Shown here piece by piece: positions 1 to 5,018 of a stretch of 5,018 nucleotides of DNA (the first letter of the stretch is position 1; each line of letters opens with the position of its first letter). A program made the position numbers and the translations under genes. This DNA comes from DATLAN01 sp035527455 (lineage in GTDB: Bacteria > Planctomycetota > Planctomycetia > Pirellulales > Thermoguttaceae), in contig DATLAN010000518.1 of assembly GCA_035527455.1 (NCBI GenBank), positions 1 to 5,018 of the forward strand. Direction: 5' to 3'. The notes beneath the pieces were generated by a model. It was not told where the DNA came from. It worked only from the letters and a program-made list of their open reading frames with translations, and did no database searches.

Positions 1-50
1 CGAAGGGCGTGATATGTCGGGAAAACACGCCCTTCGTTCCTCAGGGCGTG
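1..50. repeat. Hairpin with two competing pairings
   Basis: Bases 1-11 (CGAAGGGCGTG) and 26-36 (CACGCCCTTCG) are perfect reverse complements, giving an 11-bp stem with a 14-base loop. The core AGGGCGTG of the left arm (4-11) recurs as a direct copy at 43-50, so CACGCCCT (26-33) could pair either upstream (11 bp) or downstream (8 bp, 9-base loop). There is no clean T-tract after either stem, so a classical intrinsic terminator is not shown, although the end of an upstream gene or a processing or attenuator-like structure is possible. The left arm starts at the window edge, so the stem may extend outside. The pairing is seen directly; any function is inferred. Confidence 0.6.
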
Positions 51-481
51 CCACCCACCGTGACATCCCAGACTTGACGCCAAACCGCCGAACAATCGTT
101 TGATGCCAGTTCGGCCAACCTCCAGGCCGGACTGTAAACGGAGCGGTTGCGCGCGTTGTGCCTTGGCGCCTGAAACAAAGACAGCGGAAGCATTTTCCGG
201 TGAACTCTACATGTTCCGCTACCATGCGACCCTTGCTTACCGCACCGGTACGCCGCTCGATCCTCGGATGGCGCGCCGTGTTCTCCGGATGCACGGCTCC
301 TGTCGGCAACACGGACATCGAAGCGGATCGAAAGAACACTTGAAGAGCCTCGGACAGCGCCCGGCACGGCGATTGCTGCCTTCTTCGTACACGGGCCGGC
401 CGTATGCAGCCGGTAAGGAAGTGTGACGTGACAAGGACGTGTTCGACTGCGAAAACCGACCCTAACCTCCGGGAGTACGTG
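51..481. other. Gene-free stretch, no supported content
   Basis: No convincing gene lies here. The open frames on both strands give arginine- and serine-rich, low-hydrophobicity translations without any recognisable motif, typical of out-of-frame readings of GC-rich DNA. No start in the stretch has a Shine-Dalgarno sequence that would support it, apart from the one at 471-475 that serves the next gene. An 8-bp palindrome GGCCGGCC occurs at 394-401 but is expected by chance at this GC content. A TTGACG hexamer at 74-79 resembles a -35 box but has no -10 partner at normal spacing. The stretch could be a decayed gene or a long leader for the gene at 482; I cannot tell which. Confidence 0.5.
471..475 (+). 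promoter_or_regulatory. Ribosome-binding site for the gene at 482
   Basis: GGGAG, six bases before the ATG at 482, is a good Shine-Dalgarno match at good spacing. It favours that start over the in-frame ATG at 404, which has no such sequence upstream and would add 26 residues without domain character. Confidence 0.6.
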
Positions 482-1258
482 ATGAATCATTCAGGAGCGG
501 ACGCCGCGGACGCCAGACCTGGGATATTCTTTGTTGGACCGATTCGAAGTGCAGATCATGCCAAAGCCTCGGACGTTCCGCGAGGCCGTACGGTCCTGTG
601 TGTCCTGTGGGAAGCCTACCAGTCGGCCGAAGAGGTGCGGTGCGGGGTCTGGGACTTCGCCGTGGAAATCGAGGAGTTGCAACGACGCGGCTGCACGCAC
701 AGCGAGCTTCGTTGGCTGGTGTCCAAAGGACTGGTGGAACACGCGTGCGAAGTCGAATCACGCGACGGGAGAACACGTTCCTTCCTGCGACGCAGCGGGC
801 TGAGTTTCGGCGAGAAGACGTGTTTCATCCTCACGGAATCCGGAATCGCCGTCGTCCGCCGGCTGGCAGAGGAAGGCTCCGGGACCAACGGCCGCGTGGT
901 TTCGGAACCAAACGCGTGTGATTGCGGCAGGACGCAAACCGTGCAACCCAAGTGGGACCGGGACCGCCAAGAGCTTCGCTTGGGCCGAGAAATCGTCAAA
1001 CAGTTCAAGGTGCCCGCGGTCAACCAGGAACGGATCCTGGCCGCGTTCGAGGAGGAGCAGTGGCCCGTGCGAATCGACGACCCCTTGCCTCCGCATCCCT
1101 GTCAGGATTCCAAACGACGGCTGCACGACACGATCAACTCGTTGAACCGCAACCAGAAACTGCGTCTGATCCGCTTCATGGGAGACGGCAGCGGCGAGGG
1201 GATCCGATGGGATTCGATTCCGCCGAACGGCAACGGGCAGACGGACGGCTACCGATGA
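482..1258 (+). CDS. Conserved hypothetical protein, winged-helix-like halves
   Basis: This 258-residue protein has no assigned function. The first 35 residues look disordered. Residues about 36-130 read like a winged helix: a helical stretch around WDFAVEIEELQRRG, a helix-turn-helix-like CTHSELRWLVSKGLVEH (71-87), then a wing-like segment ending in SFGEKTCFILTESGIAVVRRL. A linker with Cys146 and Cys148 leads to a second block (156-246): KWDRDRQELRLG, then NQERILAAFEEEQWPVRIDDPLPP, then KRRLHDTINSLNR (211-223), and finally LIRFMGDGSGEGIRW. From memory, this second block recurs as a conserved C-terminal domain in planctomycete hypothetical proteins. A DNA- or protein-binding regulator is the best guess, since no catalytic motif, signal peptide or membrane segment is visible. 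The start is set by the GGGAG at 471-475. The gene stands alone and converges on the SRAP gene, leaving 54 bases between the two stop codons. Confidence 0.85.
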   Translation: MNHSGADAADARPGIFFVGPIRSADHAKASDVPRGRTVLCVLWEAYQSAEEVRCGVWDFAVEIEELQRRGCTHSELRWLVSKGLVEHACEVESRDGRTRSFLRRSGLSFGEKTCFILTESGIAVVRRLAEEGSGTNGRVVSEPNACDCGRTQTVQPKWDRDRQELRLGREIVKQFKVPAVNQERILAAFEEEQWPVRIDDPLPPHPCQDSKRRLHDTINSLNRNQKLRLIRFMGDGSGEGIRWDSIPPNGNGQTDGYR

Positions 1259-1292
1259 GGCTTGCACGACACTTGCCCGATCGTCTACAGTC

Positions 1293-1312
1293 CCGCCGGA
1301 GTCTGCTGGCGG
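1293..1312. terminator. Candidate shared terminator hairpin
   Basis: CCGCCGG (1293-1299) pairs with CTGGCGG (1306-1312), seven pairs including one G-U, with a six-base loop. It sits in the 54-base gap between two converging genes and touches the SRAP stop codon, where a bidirectional terminator would be expected. Neither strand has a U-tract after the stem, so this is only a weak candidate and could be chance pairing in GC-rich DNA. Confidence 0.3.
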
Positions 1313-2002
1313 TCACGAGAAAAGATCGCGCTGCGGCTCGATGCACTTCGGGTCCTCATTGGCCGGGTCGTTCACCATGGGGCCGACCGGCACGGCCGCC
1401 ATTTCTTCGCTCGGATAGGGCTTCCAAAGCGGGACCAGCGGCTCGGGCTCTCGAATCTCCGGATCGAGCCAAAGTTGGTAGTCGCCCCGCGCCAAGATGA
1501 CGGGCATCCGGTCGTGAATGGAACGGATCAGCTCGTTCGGTCCCGTCGTCAGAAGCGTACACGACTCGACCGCCGCGTGGTCGGGGCCTTCCCACGATTC
1601 CCAAAGGCCGGCGAAGGCGAACGGACGATCGTCGCGCATGCGGATGAAGTAGGGCTGCTTGTGCTTGCCCGTGCGTTGCCACTCGTAGAACCCGTCGGCC
1701 GCCACCAGGCATCGCCGACACCGCAGCGCCGCGCGAAAGGCCGGTTTCTCGGCCACGGTTTCCGACCTCGCATTGATCATGCGGTTGCCGATGGACGGGT
1801 CCTTGGCCCAGCCGGGTATCAAACCCCAGCGGAGCCAGGCCCATTCTCGCGGCGTCTCGGTCTGCCGCGGGTCGAGGCGCACGACGGGCACCGGCTGCGT
1901 CGGCGCGATGTTGAACCGCGCGGCGAAAGGCGGCACCCCGACCAGGGCAAACTCCTCGGCCACCACGCCGGCCGGCGCTCGAAGCGTGAAGCGTCCGCAC
2001 AT
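1313..2002 (-). CDS. SRAP-domain abasic-site-processing protein (YedK/HMCES)
   Basis: This 229-residue protein is a full-length member of the SRAP family (SOS response-associated peptidase; YedK in E. coli, HMCES in humans). Family members bind abasic sites in single-stranded DNA and form a stable thiazolidine crosslink through the N-terminal cysteine, shielding the lesion from strand breakage and error-prone bypass. The sequence shows MCGRFTL at the N-terminus with Cys2 exposed after methionine removal, RFNIAPTQ (29-36), WGLIPGWAKD (59-68), NARSET with Asn77, GFYEW with Glu107, and HDRMPVIL with His163. These correspond to the family's Cys, Asn, Glu and His active-site residues. The start must be the ATG at 2002, because the in-frame ATGs upstream (2020, 2071) would bury the essential cysteine. 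There is no Shine-Dalgarno sequence before it, so the mRNA may be leaderless or nearly so. No LexA-like box was seen. It converges with the gene at 482 and has no operon partner here. Confidence 0.96.
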   Translation of the reverse strand: MCGRFTLRAPAGVVAEEFALVGVPPFAARFNIAPTQPVPVVRLDPRQTETPREWAWLRWGLIPGWAKDPSIGNRMINARSETVAEKPAFRAALRCRRCLVAADGFYEWQRTGKHKQPYFIRMRDDRPFAFAGLWESWEGPDHAAVESCTLLTTGPNELIRSIHDRMPVILARGDYQLWLDPEIREPEPLVPLWKPYPSEEMAAVPVGPMVNDPANEDPKCIEPQRDLFS

Positions 2003-2008
2003 ATCGTT

Positions 2009-2014
2009 ATTGTA
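2009..2014 (-). promoter_or_regulatory. Possible -10 box of the SRAP gene
   Basis: On the minus strand TACAAT (plus-strand ATTGTA at 2009-2014) matches TATAAT in five of six positions, inside an AT-rich island just before the SRAP start and unlike the GC-rich surroundings. No good -35 hexamer stands 17 bases upstream; that position falls inside repeat copy A. If real, the transcript would start almost at the ATG, which fits the missing Shine-Dalgarno sequence. The evidence is a single hexamer. Confidence 0.25.
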
Positions 2015-2022
2015 TACCATAT

Positions 2023-2046
2023 AAAGCCGCGACCGGTGGTCGCGCC
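2023..2046 (-). repeat. 24-bp palindromic repeat, copy A (inverted)
   Basis: This is the exact reverse complement of copy B at 2110-2133 over all 24 bases. The core is an imperfect palindrome, GCGACC-GGT-GGTCGC on the plus strand, that can form a six-pair hairpin with a three-base loop. It lies 21 bases upstream of the SRAP start codon, with the repeat's AAA end facing the gene. On its minus-strand reading the match to copy C continues a little past the 24 bases (GGCTTTAT). It resembles a REP-type intergenic palindrome. Confidence 0.85.
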
Positions 2047-2063
2047 CGAAAAATGGGGACCGA

Positions 2064-2093
2064 CGTTCCAACCCGAAAAAGTTCCCTGGAACG
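2064..2093. repeat. Inverted repeat between palindrome copies A and B
   Basis: CGTTCCA (2064-2070) and TGGAACG (2087-2093) are perfect reverse complements around a 16-base gap. The same spacer also carries the nine-base word CCCGAAAAA twice (2045-2053 and 2072-2080), and GGGGAC (2055-2060) opposing GTTCCC (2081-2086). With the flanking inverted copies A and B this makes a nested structure, possibly a tiny or decayed mobile element. No reading frame inside it looks coding. Confidence 0.5.
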
Positions 2094-2109
2094 GTTCACG
2101 CACGAAAAC

Positions 2110-2133
2110 GGCGCGACCACCGGTCGCGGCTTT
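2110..2133 (+). repeat. 24-bp palindromic repeat, copy B
   Basis: The core is GCGACC-ACC-GGTCGC followed by GGCTTT. It is an exact inverted copy of A (2023-2046) and a direct copy of C with a single mismatch in the hairpin loop. Copies B and C start 26 bases apart, so B and C form a short tandem pair. Confidence 0.85.
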
Positions 2134-2135
2134 GT

Positions 2136-2159
2136 GGCGCGACCAGCGGTCGCGGCTTT
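2136..2159 (+). repeat. 24-bp palindromic repeat, copy C
   Basis: This is a direct copy of B with one change in the loop (GCGACC-AGC-GGTCGC); both stem arms are intact. Change confined to the loop is what is expected if the folded or palindromic shape is what is preserved. It lies 116 bases upstream of the phosphoesterase start, on the same strand as that gene. Confidence 0.85.
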
Positions 2160-2275
2160 ATCTTGCCCGGACGGAATAATCCTCAGGTCCGGCGCGGCTG
2201 GGGGCCGATAGATGCCAATGCGCTACCAAGCGCACTGGACGGTGTGTGCGCGCGCTAAAGGACGGGGGGGCGGCT

Positions 2276-3775
2276 ATGCTCGTTATCGTCAGCGATCTGC
2301 ACCTGACCGACGGGTCGACCGGGGAAACCATCCCGCCGGGGGCCTTTTCGATCTTCGCCCGGCGGCTGAAGGAACTGGCCGTGGCGGCTTCCTGGCGGGC
2401 CGACGGGAGTTATCGGCCGATCGCACGAATCGACGTGGTGCTGCTGGGCGACGTGCTCGACGTGATCCGCTCCGCCCGCTGGCTGGCCCGATCGAACGTC
2501 CGCCCCTGGGGGAACCCGCACGCACCGGAATTCGTGGACCAGGTTACGCGAATCACCGATCAGATCCTGCAGAACAACGCCGACGCGCTGGCCGTGCTCC
2601 GCGGTTTGACGGTCGACGGTGGGCTCAGCGTGCCGCCGGCGCTGAGAGTGGCCAGACCCGACCACCGTAGCGAAGGCCAACCCGTCCCGGTCCGCATCCA
2701 CTACATGGTGGGCAATCACGACTGGTTCTATCACCTGCCCGGTCCCAACTACGACACCCTGCGACGGACGGTGATCGAACACATGGGGCTGGCGAACTGC
2801 GCGGATCGACCGTTTCCGCATGACATTACCGAGAGCGACGAGTTGCTGTCGACGATGCGTCGCCACAAAGCGACCGCGCGGCACGGCGACCAATTCGACC
2901 CCTTCAATTTCGAGGAAGACCGCGACGCCGGCAGCCTCGGCGACGTGATCGTGATCGAGTTAATCAACCGGTTTTCGGCGGAGGTGGAATGGGGATTGGG
3001 TGGCGAGTTGCCGGCCGCGACGGTCGTCGGGCTGCGCGAGATCGACAACGTCCGGCCGCTGTTGCTGATTCCCGTTTGGATCGACGGGCTATTGGAGCGC
3101 ACCTGTCCGCAACCGGCCGTGCGAAAACGGGTCAAGACCGTCTGGGACCGGCTGGCCGACGAACTGTTGGGCATCGAGTTCGTCCGGCAGCGCGACACGT
3201 GGAGTCCGTTCGACCTGGTCGACGGGTTGGAGCGGGCGTTGAAATTCAGCAAACGGCTCTCGATCGGTTGGGCCAGCTCGATCGTCGACTGGATCGGGAA
3301 GATCTGCGGCTCCTCGGGCAGTTCCTACCACCGGCATGCCTTGACCGAGCCGGACTTCCGCAACCGTCGGGCAAAACACGTCGTCTACGGACACACGCAC
3401 ACGGCGGAAATCGTGCCCCTGGACGCCAGCTACGCCGAAGGATACGTGCTCGACCAGACGTACTTCAACGCGGGTACGTGGCGTCGGGTGTACGGCCGGA
3501 CGCAGTTGGCACCGGGCGAACACGAGTTCATCGCCTCGGACGTCATGACGTACCTCGCCTTCTTCCAAGGCGACGAGCGGAAGGGCCGGCCGTACGAGAC
3601 CTGGTCGGGCACCCTGGGGCATCGGTTCGAAGAGATCACAGTTCACCGTATCGACCCCGGCGGAGCGAGCGATGTCACAGGCCAACCTGTTCCGACACCA
3701 AGTCTACAAGACCACGCCCCCCACTTCACCACACCATCTGTTAAGCCCGACGCTTTCCCCCCCAGTGGGGTCTGA
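2276..3775 (+). CDS. Calcineurin-like metallophosphoesterase
   Basis: This 499-residue protein is a dinuclear-metal phosphoesterase of the calcineurin/Mre11 superfamily. The metal-site motifs appear in order: D-x-H at Asp7 and His9 (SDLHLTD), GDVLD with Asp59, GNHD at 146-149, His203 (ARHGDQFD) and GHTH at 372-375, then FNAGTW (397-402), a common strand after the last motif. The family hydrolyses phosphomonoesters or phosphodiesters; the substrate here is not evident. Between His203 and GHTH is a long, mainly helical insertion of about 160 residues, including the hydrophobic stretch VRPLLLIPVWIDGLLE, which may form a cap. The last 30 or so residues are Pro-, His- and Thr-rich and probably unstructured. 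The ATG at 2276 puts SDLHL at its usual place beside the N-terminus. A GTG at 2246 would add ten residues and is less likely. Ribosome binding may use AAGGA (2258-2262) or the G7 run at 2264-2270. There is no signal peptide, so it is probably cytoplasmic. The 3' end overlaps the hydrolase gene by 104 bases. Confidence 0.93.
   Translation: MLVIVSDLHLTDGSTGETIPPGAFSIFARRLKELAVAASWRADGSYRPIARIDVVLLGDVLDVIRSARWLARSNVRPWGNPHAPEFVDQVTRITDQILQNNADALAVLRGLTVDGGLSVPPALRVARPDHRSEGQPVPVRIHYMVGNHDWFYHLPGPNYDTLRRTVIEHMGLANCADRPFPHDITESDELLSTMRRHKATARHGDQFDPFNFEEDRDAGSLGDVIVIELINRFSAEVEWGLGGELPAATVVGLREIDNVRPLLLIPVWIDGLLERTCPQPAVRKRVKTVWDRLADELLGIEFVRQRDTWSPFDLVDGLERALKFSKRLSIGWASSIVDWIGKICGSSGSSYHRHALTEPDFRNRRAKHVVYGHTHTAEIVPLDASYAEGYVLDQTYFNAGTWRRVYGRTQLAPGEHEFIASDVMTYLAFFQGDERKGRPYETWSGTLGHRFEEITVHRIDPGGASDVTGQPVPTPSLQDHAPHFTTPSVKPDAFPPSGV
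3662..3665 (+). promoter_or_regulatory. Internal ribosome-binding site for the hydrolase
   Basis: GGAG lies six bases before the ATG at 3672, inside the phosphoesterase reading frame. It is the best start signal for the hydrolase and supports separate initiation 104 bases before the upstream stop, rather than at the later in-frame ATG at 3792, which has no such signal. Confidence 0.65.
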
Positions 3776-4835
3776 AGCGTTCCGGCAGCGGATGCGGCAG
3801 GTGGGCGCGACTTTCCGGCAAGCCGGCGTGCAGTGCATCTACCTGGTCCACGGAACGTTCGTGGGCACCGACGCCTTGGGCGTCATGGGCGAGTTGGGAC
3901 GCGTCTTGCCCGCCGCCGGCAAGGCGGTTCGCCGCGCGATCAAGCGGATCGTCGATAAAGTGGCCGGCGAGGCCGGCAACTACACGTCCAACTATGCGCG
4001 TTGCCTGGAAACCTCCCTGCACCAAGAGGGCGAGCGGCCGATCCCCGTGCGGCTGTTCCACTGGTCCAGCGAGAACCACCACATCGGGCGCAGCGACGGG
4101 GCCGTGCGACTGATCGACGAGATGGCCTCGCTCGAGGTACCACCCGGCCGACGTATCCTGCTTTGGGGCCACAGCCACGCCGGAAACGTCTTCGCCCTGA
4201 TGACCAACCTGCTGGCCGGCGATCGCCAGGCGGTGGACCGGTTCTTCGACGCCTCGAAGATCTATTACCGCTGGCCCGTCTTCGGATGCGTCGACATTCC
4301 CGTTTGGAGGAGGGTCCACGAGTTGCTGGTCGGCAAACTCTCTCCCTTTGCGGGCGTGGGGCTGGACATGGTCACGTTCGGCACGCCGATCCGCTACGGT
4401 TGGGCTCCCGGCGGATATTCACGGCTGCTGCACTTCATCCACCACCGTCCCCGAGCGGGCCTGCCGGAATACCGCGCACCGTTCCCGCCGAAGTTCCACG
4501 ACGTCATGAAGGCCGCCGACGGCGACTACGTGCAGCAGTTGGGAATCGCCGGCACGAACGTGATGCCCAGCGTGTTTTCCTGGCGGGCATGGGTAGCCGA
4601 CAACCGTCTGCGGCGGTTGCTGCAACACGATTTATCCGAGACCGGCCGACGGGAACGTTTTCAGGCCGGGGCCATCGTTCCCGACGCCGGAACCGCGCTT
4701 CTGGTCGATTACGGCCGACCCGAAGGAGGCATCGCCCGACACCTCGCCGGCCACGCCGTCTACACCCGCAAGAAGTGGCTGCTCTTTCATGCCGAAGAAG
4801 TCGCCCGGCGGCTCTACGAGTCCGACTGCTCTTGA
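3672..4835 (+). CDS. Alpha/beta-hydrolase, lipase/PGAP1-like
   Basis: This 387-residue protein is a serine hydrolase of the alpha/beta fold. The domain seems to start near residue 36. YLVHGTF (57-63) is the usual strand-plus-oxyanion-hole HG motif. ILLWGHSHAGN (162-172) is the nucleophile elbow G-x-S-x-G with Ser168. VTFGTPIRYGW (234-244) resembles the strand after the nucleophile in lipases and PGAP1-like proteins. Late in the protein LLVDYG offers Asp346, and GHAVYT offers His361, as the best acid and base for the triad; these two are inferred. GDYVQQLGIAGTN (284-296) is motif-like but unassigned. Residues 1-35 are Pro/Ser/His-rich and overlap the phosphoesterase frame. No signal peptide or membrane helix is visible. 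Being downstream and overlapping, it is almost surely co-expressed with the phosphoesterase. An esterase or lipase acting on a lipid-like ester is likely, but the substrate is unknown and thioesterase or amidase activity is not excluded. Confidence 0.88.
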   Translation: MSQANLFRHQVYKTTPPTSPHHLLSPTLSPPVGSEAFRQRMRQVGATFRQAGVQCIYLVHGTFVGTDALGVMGELGRVLPAAGKAVRRAIKRIVDKVAGEAGNYTSNYARCLETSLHQEGERPIPVRLFHWSSENHHIGRSDGAVRLIDEMASLEVPPGRRILLWGHSHAGNVFALMTNLLAGDRQAVDRFFDASKIYYRWPVFGCVDIPVWRRVHELLVGKLSPFAGVGLDMVTFGTPIRYGWAPGGYSRLLHFIHHRPRAGLPEYRAPFPPKFHDVMKAADGDYVQQLGIAGTNVMPSVFSWRAWVADNRLRRLLQHDLSETGRRERFQAGAIVPDAGTALLVDYGRPEGGIARHLAGHAVYTRKKWLLFHAEEVARRLYESDCS

Positions 4836-4836
4836 C

Positions 4837-4855
4837 GCCGGAGTGCGGCTTTTCT
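4837..4855 (+). terminator. Short candidate terminator after the hydrolase
   Basis: GCCG (4837-4840) pairs with CGGC (4846-4849) around a five-base loop and is followed at once by TTTTCT. It begins two bases after the hydrolase stop codon. The stem is only four pairs, so alone it would be weak; the structures further down may do most of the work. Confidence 0.4.
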
Positions 4856-4879
4856 ACTCTACGGCACCTTCTCTCAAAG

Positions 4880-4928
4880 TAGCCGTCTCGCTCCTAGGAC
4901 GTGAATCTATTACAGGACGAGACGGTTA
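4880..4928. terminator. Long hairpin downstream of the hydrolase
   Basis: CCGTCTCG (4883-4890) pairs perfectly with CGAGACGG (4918-4925). The stem extends outward by three pairs (TAG with TTA, one G-U) and inward by TCCT with AGGA after one bulged C, giving about 15 pairs and an 18-base loop. A smaller hairpin ACTC-ttttc-GAGT (4930-4942) follows, and then a T-rich run with T6 at 4947-4952 and T4 at 4954-4957. The T-run is not directly on the long stem, so the true stopping point could be the smaller hairpin. It could also act as a 3'-end stabiliser or as part of a small RNA. The strand of action is most likely plus. Confidence 0.5.
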
Positions 4929-5017
4929 GACTCTTTTCGAGTGCTGTTTTTTGTTTTCTGTTGCCAATCGAGCAGTTCGTTCTGCTGGTTGGTCGTATCT
5001 GTTGGGTGCGTGTTGTT
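4910..5017 (-). CDS. Possible C-terminal tail of an off-window gene
   Basis: Read on the minus strand, a frame entering from the right edge runs 35 codons to a TAA at 4910-4912. Its end, NELLDWQQKTKN, then STRKESNRLVL, is hydrophilic and looks like a normal protein tail, and its third codon positions are richer in G/C than in the other minus frames. Against this, all three minus frames are open for 30 codons or more here, the stretch is short, and no motif is recognisable. If real, the gene converges on the hydrolase operon. No function can be given. Confidence 0.25.
   Translation of the reverse strand, partial: NNTHPTDTTNQQNELLDWQQKTKNSTRKESNRLVL
4964..4992. repeat. Hairpin near the right edge
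   Basis: AGCAG (4971-4975) pairs with CTGCT (4982-4986) around TTCGTT, and an outer CCAA (4964-4967) pairs with TTGG (4989-4992) across a small internal loop of three and two bases. It is the third or fourth stem in 160 bases. It could belong to a terminator region, an untranslated RNA, or simply coding DNA on the minus strand. Confidence 0.4.
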
Positions 5018-5018
5018 C

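Noticed and set aside
74..102. TTGACG hexamer as a -35 promoter element
   Set aside because: No acceptable -10 hexamer lies 16-18 bases downstream; AACAAT at 91-96 is too close.
394..401. GGCCGGCC palindrome, also present near 3593-3600
   Set aside because: Eight-base G/C palindromes are expected by chance at this composition, and the second copy lies within conserved coding sequence.
41..490. 149-codon open frame on the minus strand over the left region, and a 108-codon frame at 100-426 on the plus strand
   Set aside because: Both translations are Arg/Ser/Ala-rich with no motif or hydrophobic core pattern and have no supporting ribosome-binding site; frames of this length are common by chance in GC-rich DNA.
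2023..2159. CRISPR array
   Set aside because: There are only three copies, one of them inverted, with unequal spacing of 63 and 2 bases between them; this does not fit a CRISPR repeat-spacer pattern.
1262..2179. 305-codon open frame on the plus strand
   Set aside because: It lies opposite the SRAP gene, whose active-site motifs are unambiguous; its translation is Arg/His/Pro-rich and it has no start signal.
2162..2180. TTGCCC and AATAAT as a promoter for the phosphoesterase operon
   Set aside because: The two hexamers are only six bases apart, so they cannot form one promoter, and neither is strong alone.
4001..4882. 293-codon open frame on the plus strand inside the hydrolase
   Set aside because: It is an arginine/proline-rich shadow of the hydrolase gene, which has clear catalytic motifs in the other frame.
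4941..5018. Plus-strand GTG at 4941 opening a hydrophobic, membrane-like reading frame to the window edge
   Set aside because: T-rich DNA encodes hydrophobic residues by default; there is no Shine-Dalgarno sequence and the T-run fits a terminator better.

Overview
The window looks like high-GC bacterial chromosome, most probably from a planctomycete (Planctomycetota). That rests on three things: strongly G/C-ending codons in every convincing gene, a first gene whose C-terminal half matches, from memory, a protein family I associate with planctomycetes, and a short GCGACC...GGTCGC palindrome dispersed between genes. The assignment is inference; no rRNA or other phylogenetic marker is present.

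Layout. Bases 1-50 hold a strong hairpin that has an alternative pairing partner. Bases 51-481 hold no gene I can support. A plus-strand gene (482-1258) encodes a 258-residue protein that looks like two winged-helix-type halves, with no recognised function. It converges on a minus-strand gene (2002-1313) for a complete SRAP-domain protein (YedK/HMCES type, abasic-site DNA-protein crosslinking), with all expected active-site residues present. Between that gene's start and the next gene (2003-2275) lie three copies of a 24-bp palindromic repeat: two form an exact inverted pair and the third is a direct copy with one mismatch.

A two-gene plus-strand operon follows: a calcineurin-like metallophosphoesterase (2276-3775) and an alpha/beta-hydrolase of lipase/PGAP1-like appearance (3672-4835). 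The reading frames overlap by 104 bases across a proline-rich, C-homopolymer-rich stretch. The hydrolase has its own good ribosome-binding site inside the phosphoesterase gene, so the two are almost certainly translationally coupled. A phosphodiester/phosphomonoester hydrolase with an ester/lipid hydrolase suggests two sequential hydrolytic steps on one substrate, possibly a lipid or glycolipid. That is inference, and the substrate is unknown.

The last 183 bases (4836-5018) are visibly less GC-rich, T-rich on the plus strand, and packed with hairpins. They probably contain the operon's terminator and possibly the tail of a minus-strand gene that leaves the window. I see no CRISPR array, tRNA, rRNA, complete insertion sequence or obvious defence system. 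The most unusual items are the long overlap between the two hydrolase genes and the repeat cluster.
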